Shown piece after piece: positions 47,901 through 54,770 of a DNA stretch of 64,000 nucleotides (positions are counted from its first letter, which is position 1; every line of letters begins with the position of its first letter). Both the position numbers and the translations under genes were made by a program. Source of the stretch: CAVTWH01 sp963738365 (lineage in GTDB: Bacteria > Actinomycetota > Actinomycetes > Mycobacteriales > Micromonosporaceae); contig CAVTWH010000004.1 in assembly GCA_963738365.1 (NCBI GenBank), positions 165,901 through 229,900 of the forward strand. The letters are read 5' to 3'. The notes under the pieces were generated by a model that saw only the letters and a list, made by a program, of their open reading frames with translations, searched no databases and had not been told where the DNA came from.

Positions 47901-50900
47901 GAGTGAGCACGGCGGGTCCGCCACCTTCAACGGAACGCCGCCGGCGCTGACTACGGCAGGTCCGGTGGTCGACACGATGAAGAGTTTCACCGTGTCGGCG
48001 TGGACGAAGCTGACCGGCACCAGCGACACCGGCGTGGCGGTCAGCCAGGACGGTGACCAGCCGGCCGCCTTCACCCTGCGGTACGACCAGCCGAGCAACA
48101 CCTGGGCGTTCACCCGTGCAGCGGCCGACGCCGCGAACGCCGGGATCATCCGGGCGCGATCGCAGACCACGCCGGCGCTGAACACCTGGACCCACCTCGT
48201 CGGGGTGTACGACAGTTCAGCCGCGCTGATGACGCTCTACGTCAACGGCGTCGCGGAGGCCACGGCATTCTACAACACACCGTTCCCGACCAAGGGCAGC
48301 CTGGTCATCGGCGCCGGCAAGTGGAACGGCGTGCGGGGGAACGCCCTGCAGGGCTCGGTGAGCGACGTACAGGTCTACGACACCGCGCTGAGCGCGGCCC
48401 AGGTACAGAGCGTGTACGGCGGGACACTGCCGACGGCCGGGACCGCGCGGATCCGGACCAGTTGGATGCTGGACCAGCGCGGTGTGCCCACTTCCCGGAC
48501 CGACCCGGACGGCAACACCACCACCCTCACCTACGACGAGGCCGGCCGGTTGGCCGTCAGCTCGGCGCCGGCCGTCCTCACCGAGGTCAACGGCGGTACG
48601 CCGGTGCTGACCCACCCGATCACCACGGTGGGCTACGACACCTTCGGCAGCCAGGTGGAGTCCTCCGACGCCAACGGCAACGAGACGATCACCGTCGTCG
48701 ACGCCGCCGGGCGACCGCTGTCGACCACGCTGCCCAACTACACGCCACCGGGGTCCTCGACGCCGATCACGGCGGTGACCAGCCGTACCTACAACGGCTC
48801 CGGTCAGGTGCGTACGGCCATCGACCCGCTCGGCCACCAGACCAGCTACACCTACGACCAGCTGGGCTCCGTGGCCAAGGTGGTCGCGCCGAACACCGGT
48901 GTCACCACCTTCACCCACGACACCAACGGCGACCAGCTCAGCGTCACCGACCCCACCGGCGCGCAGGCGCAGAACACCTACGACTGGCTGGGCCGCCGGG
49001 CCACCAGCACGCAGCTGGTCCGCCAGCCCAGCCCGGCCGCCTACACCACAACCTTCCACTACAACAGCGCCGGGCTGCAGGACTCGGCGACCGCCCCGAA
49101 CGGCGAGCAGTCGCAGACCACGTACAACTCCGTGGGGGAGGTGGCCACCAGCCGGGACGGCGCGGGCAACACCACCACGTACACCTATGACTTCGCCGGC
49201 CGGGTGGTCAGGACGCAGCTGCCCGACAACCGGGGCAACTCCGCGACCTACGATGTGGCCGGCCGGACGCTGTCCACCAGCCAGCTCGACAACGCCGGGA
49301 CCGTCCTGACCACCCGGTCACAGACCTACGACCCGGCCGGCAATGTGCTGACCTCCACCGACGGCAACGGCTACACCTCGACGTTCAGTTACGATGCGAC
49401 GAATCTGCTCACCGGTGAGGTGCAGCCGGTCACCGCGTCCACCGGGATTTCCACGTCGTTCGGGTATGACGCGGCGGGTAACCGCACCCGGTACACCGAC
49501 GGGCGGGGTAACGCTTTCCGTTACACGTACAACAGCTGGAATCTGCCTGAGTCGACGATCGAGCCGTCGACCGCCGCGTACCCCAATCTGAGTGACCGGA
49601 CCTTCACCACGGTGTACAACGCCGCCGGCCAGGTCGCCTCGACCACCGCCCCCGGCGGGGTCACCGTGACCAACAGCTACAACGCCGTCGGCAACCTGAC
49701 CGGCCAGACCGGGACGGGCGCCGACGCGACCACCGCGGCCCGCAGCATCGACTACGACCTCGCCGGTCACCCGACCTCCGTCTCGGCGCCGGGCGGGACG
49801 GACACCTTCAGCTGGGACGACCGCGGCCTGCTGCTGTCGGCCACCGGCCCGTCGGGTGCCTCGTCATTCAGCTACAACTCGGACGGGATGATGGCCTCGC
49901 GCACCGACGCCGCGGGGACCACCAGCTACACCTACGACAACGACCTGCGACCCTCGACCGTCACCAACAGCGGCACCGGGGTGTCCGCGACCTACACCTA
50001 CAACTCAGTGTCGCTGCCGCAGACGGTCAGCTACTCCAACGGCAACAGCCGCAACTTCATCTACAACACCCGGCACCTGGCGACCAGCGACACGCTCAAG
50101 AACAGCAGCGGCACCACGATCGCCTCGATCGCCTACGGCTGGGACAACGAGGGTCAGCTCACCTCCAAGAACACCACCGGCCTGGCGGGCGCCGCGAACA
50201 ACACCTACACCTACGACCGGGCCGGCCGGCTCGCCTCGTGGAACAACGGCACCACCACCCTCGGCTACGGCTACGACGCCTCCGGCAACCGCACCCAGGT
50301 CGGGGCGCAGACCTACACCTACGACGCCCGCGACGAGCTGCTCTCCGGCAACGGCGTCAGCTACGCCTACACCGCGCGCGGCACGCTGAAGTCCAGCACT
50401 GCTGGTGGTACCACGACGCAGTCGACCACCGACGCGTTCGGCCAGACCATCACGTCGGGCAGCCGTACCTACGGTTACGACGCGCTCGGGCGGGTGGTGA
50501 CGGCCAGCGGGCTGAGCGGGATCGCCTACACCGGTGCCGGGAACAACCTGGCGTCCGACGGCAGCACGCTCTACACCCGGGGTTCGGGCGACAACATCAT
50601 CGGGGAGAAGTCGGGCAGCAGTTCGCTGATCGTCTGGACGGACAACCACGCGGACGTGGTGGGTCAGTTCACCCCCACCGGCACCAGCCTGGCCGGCTCC
50701 CGCAGTTATGACCCGCTTGGCAATGTGCTGGCCAGCACGGGCATGGTCGGCAACCTCGGCTTCCAGTCCGGTTGGACCGACCCGACCAGCGGTCAGGTCA
50801 ACATGCTGTCCCGCTGGTACAACCCGGCCAACGGGCAGTTCACGACGCGGGACAGCGCTTCGGTGTCGCCGTCGCCGGATTCCGCCGCTGCCAACCCGTT

Positions 50901-52710
50901 CGCCTACGTCGGCGACAGCCCGCTCATGGGTACCGACCCGATGGGTACCTGCTCCAGCTGGAACCTCGCCTGCCGGGCGGTGAAGGCCGCGAGCAACGTG
51001 GTCTCCACCGCCGCCAGCTACGTGTCCACGGCTGCCAGCTACGTCGCCTCGGCGGCCAGTGCCGTCGGTAGCTGGGTTGTCTCGGCCGCGTCGTCGGCGT
51101 GGAACTTCGTCACGAAGGTCGCTTCGGCGGTGTACTCGGCGGCGAAGTCTGTCGTGTCGACGGCCGCGCATCTGGTGAAGAGGACCGTGCAGGCGGCGAA
51201 CCGGGCCGTGCAGACGGTCAGCAACAAGGTCGCCGATGCGGCCAGAGCCGCGGCACAAAGGGCGGTCGCTGCCGCGAACGACATCAAACGCGCGGCCAGC
51301 AATGTGGTCCACGCCTATGTGGAGGTCATTCGGGACCCGGGCAAGGCGATGTCGACCGCGTGGGAGACGGCGAAGAAGGCCACCTCGGTGGGGGCTGCGT
51401 ATCTGAAGGCGCATGCGGCGTCGATCGCGTCGTTCGTGGTTTCCACGGTGGCCTTCATGGGCTGTGAGGCGCTGATCGGGGAGAGCGGGCCGGCTGGTCT
51501 GGCGGTGTGCGGGGCCATCTCGGGTGCGTTGGGTTCGATTACCGAGTATGCGGTGGGTGCGGCGCAGTCCGGGAAGTTCTCCTGGGGCGCGATGGGTAAG
51601 GCGGCGCTGACGGGTGCGGTCAGTGGGGCGCTGGGTGGCGTGCTCGGCGCTGTCGGTGGGAAGGTGTTGGCGTTCGCCGGCAAGAAGATCGGCGGGATGC
51701 TGGGTAAGGCCGCCACGGACGTGGTCGAGGGTGGTGCGGAGGCGGCCACTTCTGACGCCACCGCCGAAGCAGCCAGCACTGTTGGTGGCGACGCCGCCGA
51801 GACTGCTGGCGGTCGGGCGGCCGACGAGGGCGCCGCGGCGGCGGAAGGCGGCGGCGGCGAAGCGGCCGGCGCGGAAGCCAGTGGGGAGCCGAGCGCCGGC
51901 ACGGAGGAACCGGCCAGCTCCACGCCTGAAAAGGCGGGTTGTCACAGCTTCCAGCCGGACACGAAGGTGCTGCTCGCTGACGGTACAGCCAAGGCGATCG
52001 GTGACATCCAGCTCGGCGATGAGGTGGCGTCGACCGATCCGGTCAAGGGTGGTGTGGTCGGTCAGCCGGTGGTGGCCCTGCACGACAACAACGACACCGA
52101 CATGGCCGACGTCACCGTGCAGGACGAGCACGGCAAGAGCACCACGCTGCACACGACACAGCACCACCCGTTCTGGGACTCGACCTCAGCCAAGTGGGTG
52201 GACGCAAAGGACCTGCCAGCCGGCGATGCCCTGCGGGCCGAGGACAGCGATCAACACACCGTCAAGGTCGTGGCGGTCAAGACCTGGACCGCGCTGCACC
52301 ATATGCGCGACCTCACCGTCAACGCCATCCACACGTACTATGTACTGGCAGGGACCACGGCCCTACTCGTACACAATGTTGATGACGCATGCGAAATCTT
52401 CGTCCATAGGAGCAAGTATCCAGAGTCCGCTCAACACATTGAGGATGCGCAGGCCGCAGGCAAGCCAACTCAACTGACGATCGATCGTGCTGGTGCGGAC
52501 GCGCGCCGCGCAGAATCGATGAAGGGGAACCCTCCGGTGAGTGGTAAGGACCGCGACGAGTATCCACCGGCCATGTTTAAGGAAGGTGGCACAGGATCAA
52601 GCGTGCGGCCTATTGGCCCTAGCGACAACCGTGGTGCTGGATCTTCCATTGGACGACAATGCCGAGGACTTCCAGACAATACTGTGGTGACGATAGCGGT
52701 GTGTGATTAG
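41977..52710 (+). CDS. Giant secreted Rhs/YD-repeat polymorphic toxin with NucA/NucB DNase tip
   Basis: A 3577-aa protein. GTG 41977 is chosen because GAGGGAG (41964-41970) is six bases upstream. Regions: signal-like N-terminus; DNRLRE-type domain (about 365-545); Rhs start (about 664); LamG-like domains (about 897-1133, 1188-1424, 1942-2152); YD repeats (about 1440-1937 and 2165-2908); Rhs core (RWYNPANGQF, NPFAYVGDSPLMGTDPMG); Ala-rich helical stretch; Hint domain (about 3321-3467) with Cys in GCHSFQPDTKV, TQHHPFWD and terminal LLVHN; toxin tip (3468-3577). The tip matches NucA/NucB DNases (SKYPESAQHIEDAQAAGKP, RDEYPPAMFKEGG, SDNRGAGSSIG). Hint should cut after LLVHN and release the DNase. 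The last 330 bases are less GC-rich than the rest. Confidence 0.92.
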   Translation: MKTRGRRNRRLRAAGGRWLATVLTVTVMFTIAVPAQNATHMGPFSFSLSRLLDWIGTPVAWGAPPMPPTPKQAGGTAKGVTHRATTAQTRAGSGAGHAPGRGAGELAKYHTPKGPAAQGKSGPSGGGTFDPATSKRQADQSSATTDVYLNADGSRTRRVYEGPANYRATDGTWQPIDLSLATGKDGRLDTRTPAAAAVTFARSAADPVLESVSAGAGQSIGYGLQGAAAVVPTVDGSTATYPSVLTGTDLQLQTFAGGYKETLVLTSADAPTSWVFPLTLHGLAARLTTGGDVQFVDAKGTVVQTTPAAFMTDSKFDPQSGEPALSRAVSYSLVDLPDGGTGLKMTADPSWIHDPARVLPIRVDPSTTNEYPGGGTYAESSNPGDNHMANELKVGTSDGSSVHAYSFLKFSSFGTDYANTHITAVRLHIFDFWAWTCTAKPFSVNPITQSWTTPGVTSYPGPSFGGSIGSVTANPGAACSNTAHNPAVGTWMAVWLDTTTFNSWARGGTNNGLAITASQSDKTQWKQFASTNTGNMPYLEVTYDVNTPPVVDQQYPPANYAAPTLTPELIAAGHDPDNFPNSTVNWDFKIYQADANGALTMIKDSGWQANGDYVVPSGVLQWGKTYFWQPISGDGSIGSDYYDAYSYLTPISTTVPQPLITSQLSQNDGHGFDPSIGNFTTSATDAQLNGVGPAVAIERNYNSRDPRVSQATGAGWSTVLDARATVDAAGNVVVTYPDGQEVGFGKNADGTFSPPSGRFATLKVTTTPAGYTLTDKQGLTYAFSQSLGTGVYGLSSVTDVAGRAETLTYTANQVTTVASSVSGRALHLTWSTPTGATAAHVATIVTDPVTAGSPATALTWIYNYTGDKLTKVCPPTSTTNCVTYTYTTTTQYPNTVTDLGPHSYWRMADPAGSATAANSVLINTADGPASYNNVTLGQPGPLPGSSGTSASFNGSSSFVQLPKSLVTTASYQSVSLWFKTSTPNGVLFSYQNDPVTNASTPNNYTPALYIGSDGKLQGMFWTADGLTVPPMASTASVADGQWHQVVLSGAGNTQSLYLDGTRLATRAGQISGGATSNTLVGAGFLGGSWPDQPHYPPVNNTGYATFYNGLISDFAVFDQTLGQSAVTALYGSGHSSGVVLASVLRPSVNPLAQVNYDSLTGIVTQVTDENGGVWHVDAPKVQGSSAAYDGAVLGQRPADYWRLSDPVGVGTAANTVHGGTATYTNTTLGAPAPFNVTDATAANFDGSSSYVTLPSNFASTNGNQTLSLWFRTTTTNGVIFSYQQAAISAGSTTFNYTPALYVGSDGKLCAGWWSSSGLGPIASPAAVTDGKWHHVVMAAASSTQTVYLDSSAIGTRAAPVGVAGQANAYLGTGYIAGAWPDQPHTGSTATPMYFSGTIADVALFNTQLTASQVSDEYDALHSTLTAADGSSLAPVSQTVKITDPGNHSVSNVYDPLNGFRQVAQVDDAGDTTTYGFDSGGFLNTTTDPNGNVTTTGHDVRGNTTSQTTCQDQVNNKCATVYFTYYPDDTTATLTTADPRNDLVLTTRDGRSASATDNTYLTSFSYDTLGNRTGVTSPAVAGSPSGRTTTTAYTDGTTVAAYDTGFAPKGLPYRATTPGGGVQTTVYYHNGDIAQVTDAAGQVTRYSYDNLGRPVASTVISNAYPAGLTTSFTFDGLGQVLTETDPPVTNQVTGAIHTARTTNVYDVDGNVLTQTVADLTGGDASRTVTTTYTIHDQVKTVTDPTTALTTYTYDAYGNRATQVDPNGVETDYTYDAHAHLLTSTLKGYTGDPNHPSAPTDLLESWRFYDPAGRLASIKDSMGWVTAYQYYDDGHVFTITRSNPATGESFEQQRNTYDAAGNPDTTINNNGATTTKYTVDAGGRTTQVALDPTGVNRTTSYTYSPDDLITSTTIAGAGGSAVTDATYDPLGRMTSQTLHSPGLTPIGRWPLNDGAGNTARDTFGNDQASSSGPQGWSSEHGGSATFNGTPPALTTAGPVVDTMKSFTVSAWTKLTGTSDTGVAVSQDGDQPAAFTLRYDQPSNTWAFTRAAADAANAGIIRARSQTTPALNTWTHLVGVYDSSAALMTLYVNGVAEATAFYNTPFPTKGSLVIGAGKWNGVRGNALQGSVSDVQVYDTALSAAQVQSVYGGTLPTAGTARIRTSWMLDQRGVPTSRTDPDGNTTTLTYDEAGRLAVSSAPAVLTEVNGGTPVLTHPITTVGYDTFGSQVESSDANGNETITVVDAAGRPLSTTLPNYTPPGSSTPITAVTSRTYNGSGQVRTAIDPLGHQTSYTYDQLGSVAKVVAPNTGVTTFTHDTNGDQLSVTDPTGAQAQNTYDWLGRRATSTQLVRQPSPAAYTTTFHYNSAGLQDSATAPNGEQSQTTYNSVGEVATSRDGAGNTTTYTYDFAGRVVRTQLPDNRGNSATYDVAGRTLSTSQLDNAGTVLTTRSQTYDPAGNVLTSTDGNGYTSTFSYDATNLLTGEVQPVTASTGISTSFGYDAAGNRTRYTDGRGNAFRYTYNSWNLPESTIEPSTAAYPNLSDRTFTTVYNAAGQVASTTAPGGVTVTNSYNAVGNLTGQTGTGADATTAARSIDYDLAGHPTSVSAPGGTDTFSWDDRGLLLSATGPSGASSFSYNSDGMMASRTDAAGTTSYTYDNDLRPSTVTNSGTGVSATYTYNSVSLPQTVSYSNGNSRNFIYNTRHLATSDTLKNSSGTTIASIAYGWDNEGQLTSKNTTGLAGAANNTYTYDRAGRLASWNNGTTTLGYGYDASGNRTQVGAQTYTYDARDELLSGNGVSYAYTARGTLKSSTAGGTTTQSTTDAFGQTITSGSRTYGYDALGRVVTASGLSGIAYTGAGNNLASDGSTLYTRGSGDNIIGEKSGSSSLIVWTDNHADVVGQFTPTGTSLAGSRSYDPLGNVLASTGMVGNLGFQSGWTDPTSGQVNMLSRWYNPANGQFTTRDSASVSPSPDSAAANPFAYVGDSPLMGTDPMGTCSSWNLACRAVKAASNVVSTAASYVSTAASYVASAASAVGSWVVSAASSAWNFVTKVASAVYSAAKSVVSTAAHLVKRTVQAANRAVQTVSNKVADAARAAAQRAVAAANDIKRAASNVVHAYVEVIRDPGKAMSTAWETAKKATSVGAAYLKAHAASIASFVVSTVAFMGCEALIGESGPAGLAVCGAISGALGSITEYAVGAAQSGKFSWGAMGKAALTGAVSGALGGVLGAVGGKVLAFAGKKIGGMLGKAATDVVEGGAEAATSDATAEAASTVGGDAAETAGGRAADEGAAAAEGGGGEAAGAEASGEPSAGTEEPASSTPEKAGCHSFQPDTKVLLADGTAKAIGDIQLGDEVASTDPVKGGVVGQPVVALHDNNDTDMADVTVQDEHGKSTTLHTTQHHPFWDSTSAKWVDAKDLPAGDALRAEDSDQHTVKVVAVKTWTALHHMRDLTVNAIHTYYVLAGTTALLVHNVDDACEIFVHRSKYPESAQHIEDAQAAGKPTQLTIDRAGADARRAESMKGNPPVSGKDRDEYPPAMFKEGGTGSSVRPIGPSDNRGAGSSIGRQCRGLPDNTVVTIAVCD

Positions 52711-52711
52711 C

Positions 52712-53341
52712 ATGAGTCAGTATGTAGAGAAGCTGTTGTCCATTGCAGGTACTCCAATCGGTCCCAGAATAGACGCGAAAGCCGATTTCGGTGGCGCGCC
52801 GTACCACGACTTAGTGCGCTCATTGTTGCGCTACGCTAATGGTTTTTACGCCTTCGAGTCGGCTTTGCATGTGTTCCCCCTCTCTGCGTACCTTGGTAAT
52901 CAAGGCATCGATTCTTGGAATGCTCCTGACTTATGGAAAGACCATTACCGCGGTATGGCAGACGAAGTCGTCTTCTTCGCCGAGGACAGCTTCGGCGGAC
53001 AGTTCGGGATGAAGGGGGAGGCCGTATACACGCTTGATCCGGAGACGGGCGATTCTTCCCTGTTTGCGGGATCAATAGGTGAATGGGCACAGAAGATTCT
53101 GGAGAACTACGAGTTTCACACCGGCTATCCACTCGCGCATGAGTGGCAGTTGGCGAACGGGCCACTCGCGATGGGCGAGCGCTTGATTCCGAAACGTCCG
53201 TTCGTCCTGGGTGGCCAGTATGACTTGGCGAATCTTGCAAGCTTGGACGCTGTCAAGGGGATGCGCTTCCGAGGTGATTTGGCCGTCCAAATTCGTGACT
53301 TGCCCGACGGTGCATCGATTGTTTTCGACATTGTCGACTGA
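52712..53341 (+). CDS. SUKH/SMI1-type immunity protein
   Basis: A 209-aa acidic protein starting at ATG 52712, one base after the toxin stop. The segment LVRSLLRYANGFYAFESALHVFPL is typical of SMI1/KNR4 (SUKH) folds, a common immunity superfamily in polymorphic toxin loci. It probably neutralises the NucA/NucB-type tip. Its GC content is well below that of the flanking core genes, which supports acquisition with the tip. Confidence 0.82.
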   Translation: MSQYVEKLLSIAGTPIGPRIDAKADFGGAPYHDLVRSLLRYANGFYAFESALHVFPLSAYLGNQGIDSWNAPDLWKDHYRGMADEVVFFAEDSFGGQFGMKGEAVYTLDPETGDSSLFAGSIGEWAQKILENYEFHTGYPLAHEWQLANGPLAMGERLIPKRPFVLGGQYDLANLASLDAVKGMRFRGDLAVQIRDLPDGASIVFDIVD

Positions 53342-53407
53342 GCTCATCTCCAGCTCAGACGGGTTGGGGCACACCATCCGCAGGTTGGGGCGAGCTTCGC
53401 ATCACCG

Positions 53408-53548
53408 CTAATCGATGTGACGGCGAGCATGTGCTGTTGACGTGGAGCTGCCGGGTAGGAATCGGGCGGCTGCGAGTCCGATGAGGCCGATGAGAGCCAG
53501 TACCGCCACGGCGCGAGCACGTAGGAGCGCTGGGTATGGCGGTGATGT
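53408..53548 (-). pseudogene. Broken copy of the 3' end of the neighbouring MFS gene
   Basis: Read leftward, the segment encodes QRSYVLA and, after a frame jump, AVAVLALIGLIGLAAARFLP before a TAG. This matches the C-terminus of the MFS protein encoded at 54771-56216 (ERSYGLA, MAVLAVVGLIGLAAALFLP). At DNA level GCTGCGAGTCCGATGAG is shared with 54846-54862. The copy stops abruptly near 53548, just before the Hint fragment. It is a remnant, not a gene. Confidence 0.8.
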
Positions 53549-53561
53549 CTCAGCCAGGTAG

Positions 53562-53802
53562 GTGGAGGCAAAAGCGGCGGTGCGCTGGGTCCAGGACAGC
53601 GATCAACACGCCGTCAAGGTCGCGGCGGTCAAGACCTGGACCGCACTCCACCATATGCGCGACCTCACCGTCAACGACATCCACACCTACTATGTGCTCG
53701 CCGGCGCAACGCCGGTACTGGTGCATAACTGTGGTGGGTTGGATTGGAGCCGCGCGAAAGTTAATGAAGGCGGTGTGAATGCGGGTGGAGCGACACCTTA
53801 AT
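53562..53802 (+). pseudogene. Displaced end of a Hint domain (orphan Rhs tip leader)
   Basis: Encodes the last part of a Hint domain nearly identical to that of the big Rhs protein: DSDQHAVKVAAVKTWTALHH, MRDLTVNDIHTYYVLAG and VLVHN, then a new tip start CGGLDWSRAKVNEGG. The DNA from 53593 to about 53725 is a direct repeat of 52241-52375. There is a short deletion at the left end. The frame ends at a stop near 53800, just where the next ORF (53779) takes over in another frame, so the old fusion is frameshifted. Confidence 0.85.
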
Positions 53803-54084
53803 AGATTTGCAGAAGGTGGTTCTCTTGAGCCGGCTGAACAAGGAATACTGAACCGTCTTCGGAGCATTTCCTCGGGTGACCCAGAAGCTACTCCGCATGA
53901 CCTTCGGTTCTATACCCATGAGCTTCGGGAATCCGTGCTCTATCGGAAGGCCGGGTATCCGACCGGGCAACCAACGGATGACTCGTATGAGCTTTGGGAT
54001 CAACTGCATACGCAGGCCCTGAAAGATTACGGGCTAACGCGGGTCGGGGCGCCGAATGATCTCTATCATCCAAGCGTGCGGTGA
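53779..54084 (+). CDS. Orphan toxin tip, family not recognised
   Basis: A 101-aa ORF in a different frame from the Hint fragment it must once have been fused to. The coding-like part starts at HLNRFAEGGSLEPAEQGILN. It contains RFYTHELRESVLYR and ends with LYHPSVR. The HELRE stretch could be part of an active site, but I cannot name the toxin family. Separate translation from ATG 53779 is doubtful; it is probably a silent cassette that recombination could join to the Hint domain. GC content is low. Confidence 0.55.
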   Translation: MRVERHLNRFAEGGSLEPAEQGILNRLRSISSGDPEATPHDLRFYTHELRESVLYRKAGYPTGQPTDDSYELWDQLHTQALKDYGLTRVGAPNDLYHPSVR

Positions 54085-54347
54085 ATGCGATGAATATGAT
54101 TCCGACCCGGCTCGCATTGGAAGTTGTCCGGGATGGCGTAGGTCAGTGGGACACCCGAAGGATTGACCTAGAGCTAGGAAGGCGCGGAGCTCGAATTGAG
54201 GCTGGAATCTTGGCTGATTTGCGCATGCTTGCAGATCGGCAACTGATCGAGGAAGACAATTTGGAGCCGCGCGGCACTGGTCCTCGGTGGCGCCTGACGG
54301 ACGCCGGAGCGGCATGGCTTGAGTCGCCGCCCCACACAGAGGAGTGA
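54081..54347 (+). CDS. Candidate immunity protein of the orphan tip
   Basis: An 88-aa ORF; GTG 54081 overlaps the stop of the tip ORF (GTGA), with ATG 54090 and 54096 as alternatives. It resembles a small winged-helix-like fold (LADLRMLADRQLIEEDNLEP, then RWRLTDAGAAWLES). Its position directly after a toxin tip is the usual one for an immunity gene. No specific family is recognised. Confidence 0.55.
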   Translation: MNAMNMIPTRLALEVVRDGVGQWDTRRIDLELGRRGARIEAGILADLRMLADRQLIEEDNLEPRGTGPRWRLTDAGAAWLESPPHTEE

Positions 54348-54770
54348 CCGTTTGACGGGTCGGCTGCCAACTCTCGGCGATGGTTTCTTGGGTCATCCAG
54401 ACGTCATTGTCGGCGATCACACTGCGTAGCTGGCTGCTGTCGGGGCCTGCTGTGGTCTGCCCTGGTTCCCGTCACGGTTGCCGTCAGCGCAGGGCAAAAA
54501 TCTGCGACTATCAATAGACTTGTCCAGTACCACGGTCCGGGGCCGAGAGGTCTGTTGTTGGCATGTCGTGTTGCGGTGTGGTGGCCAATCTCCGGTCCAT
54601 CGTCGGGCGTGGCTGATGAAGAGATCGACATCCGCGATCGTGAACATGCCGGAGCCGCTCGTCTGCGGGAGGTCGAGAAGGCGATTTTGCGCCGCATCTC
54701 CGAGCTTCGTAGCTGAGCTCAATGCAATTGATGCGTCGTCAAATCGCTCCCGTGGTACCTGTTCGCCCAG
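54348..54770. other. 423-bp region between the orphan cassette and the MFS gene
   Basis: No complete gene is seen. One plus-strand frame stays open from 54348 to 54716 without a proper start. Its end encodes a charged helix-like stretch (GTG 54609: VADEEIDIRDREHAGAARLR, continuing to a stop at 54714-54716), perhaps the remnant of another small gene. Confidence 0.45.

Noticed and set aside
51939..52377. Intein in the Rhs protein
   Set aside because: The Hint domain is followed by a toxin tip rather than a resuming host protein, and no endonuclease domain is present; it is an autoproteolytic toxin-release module.
53344..53571. A 75-codon minus-strand ORF as a separate gene
   Set aside because: It covers the degraded MFS 3' copy in the wrong frame; the similarity to the MFS C-terminus explains the segment.
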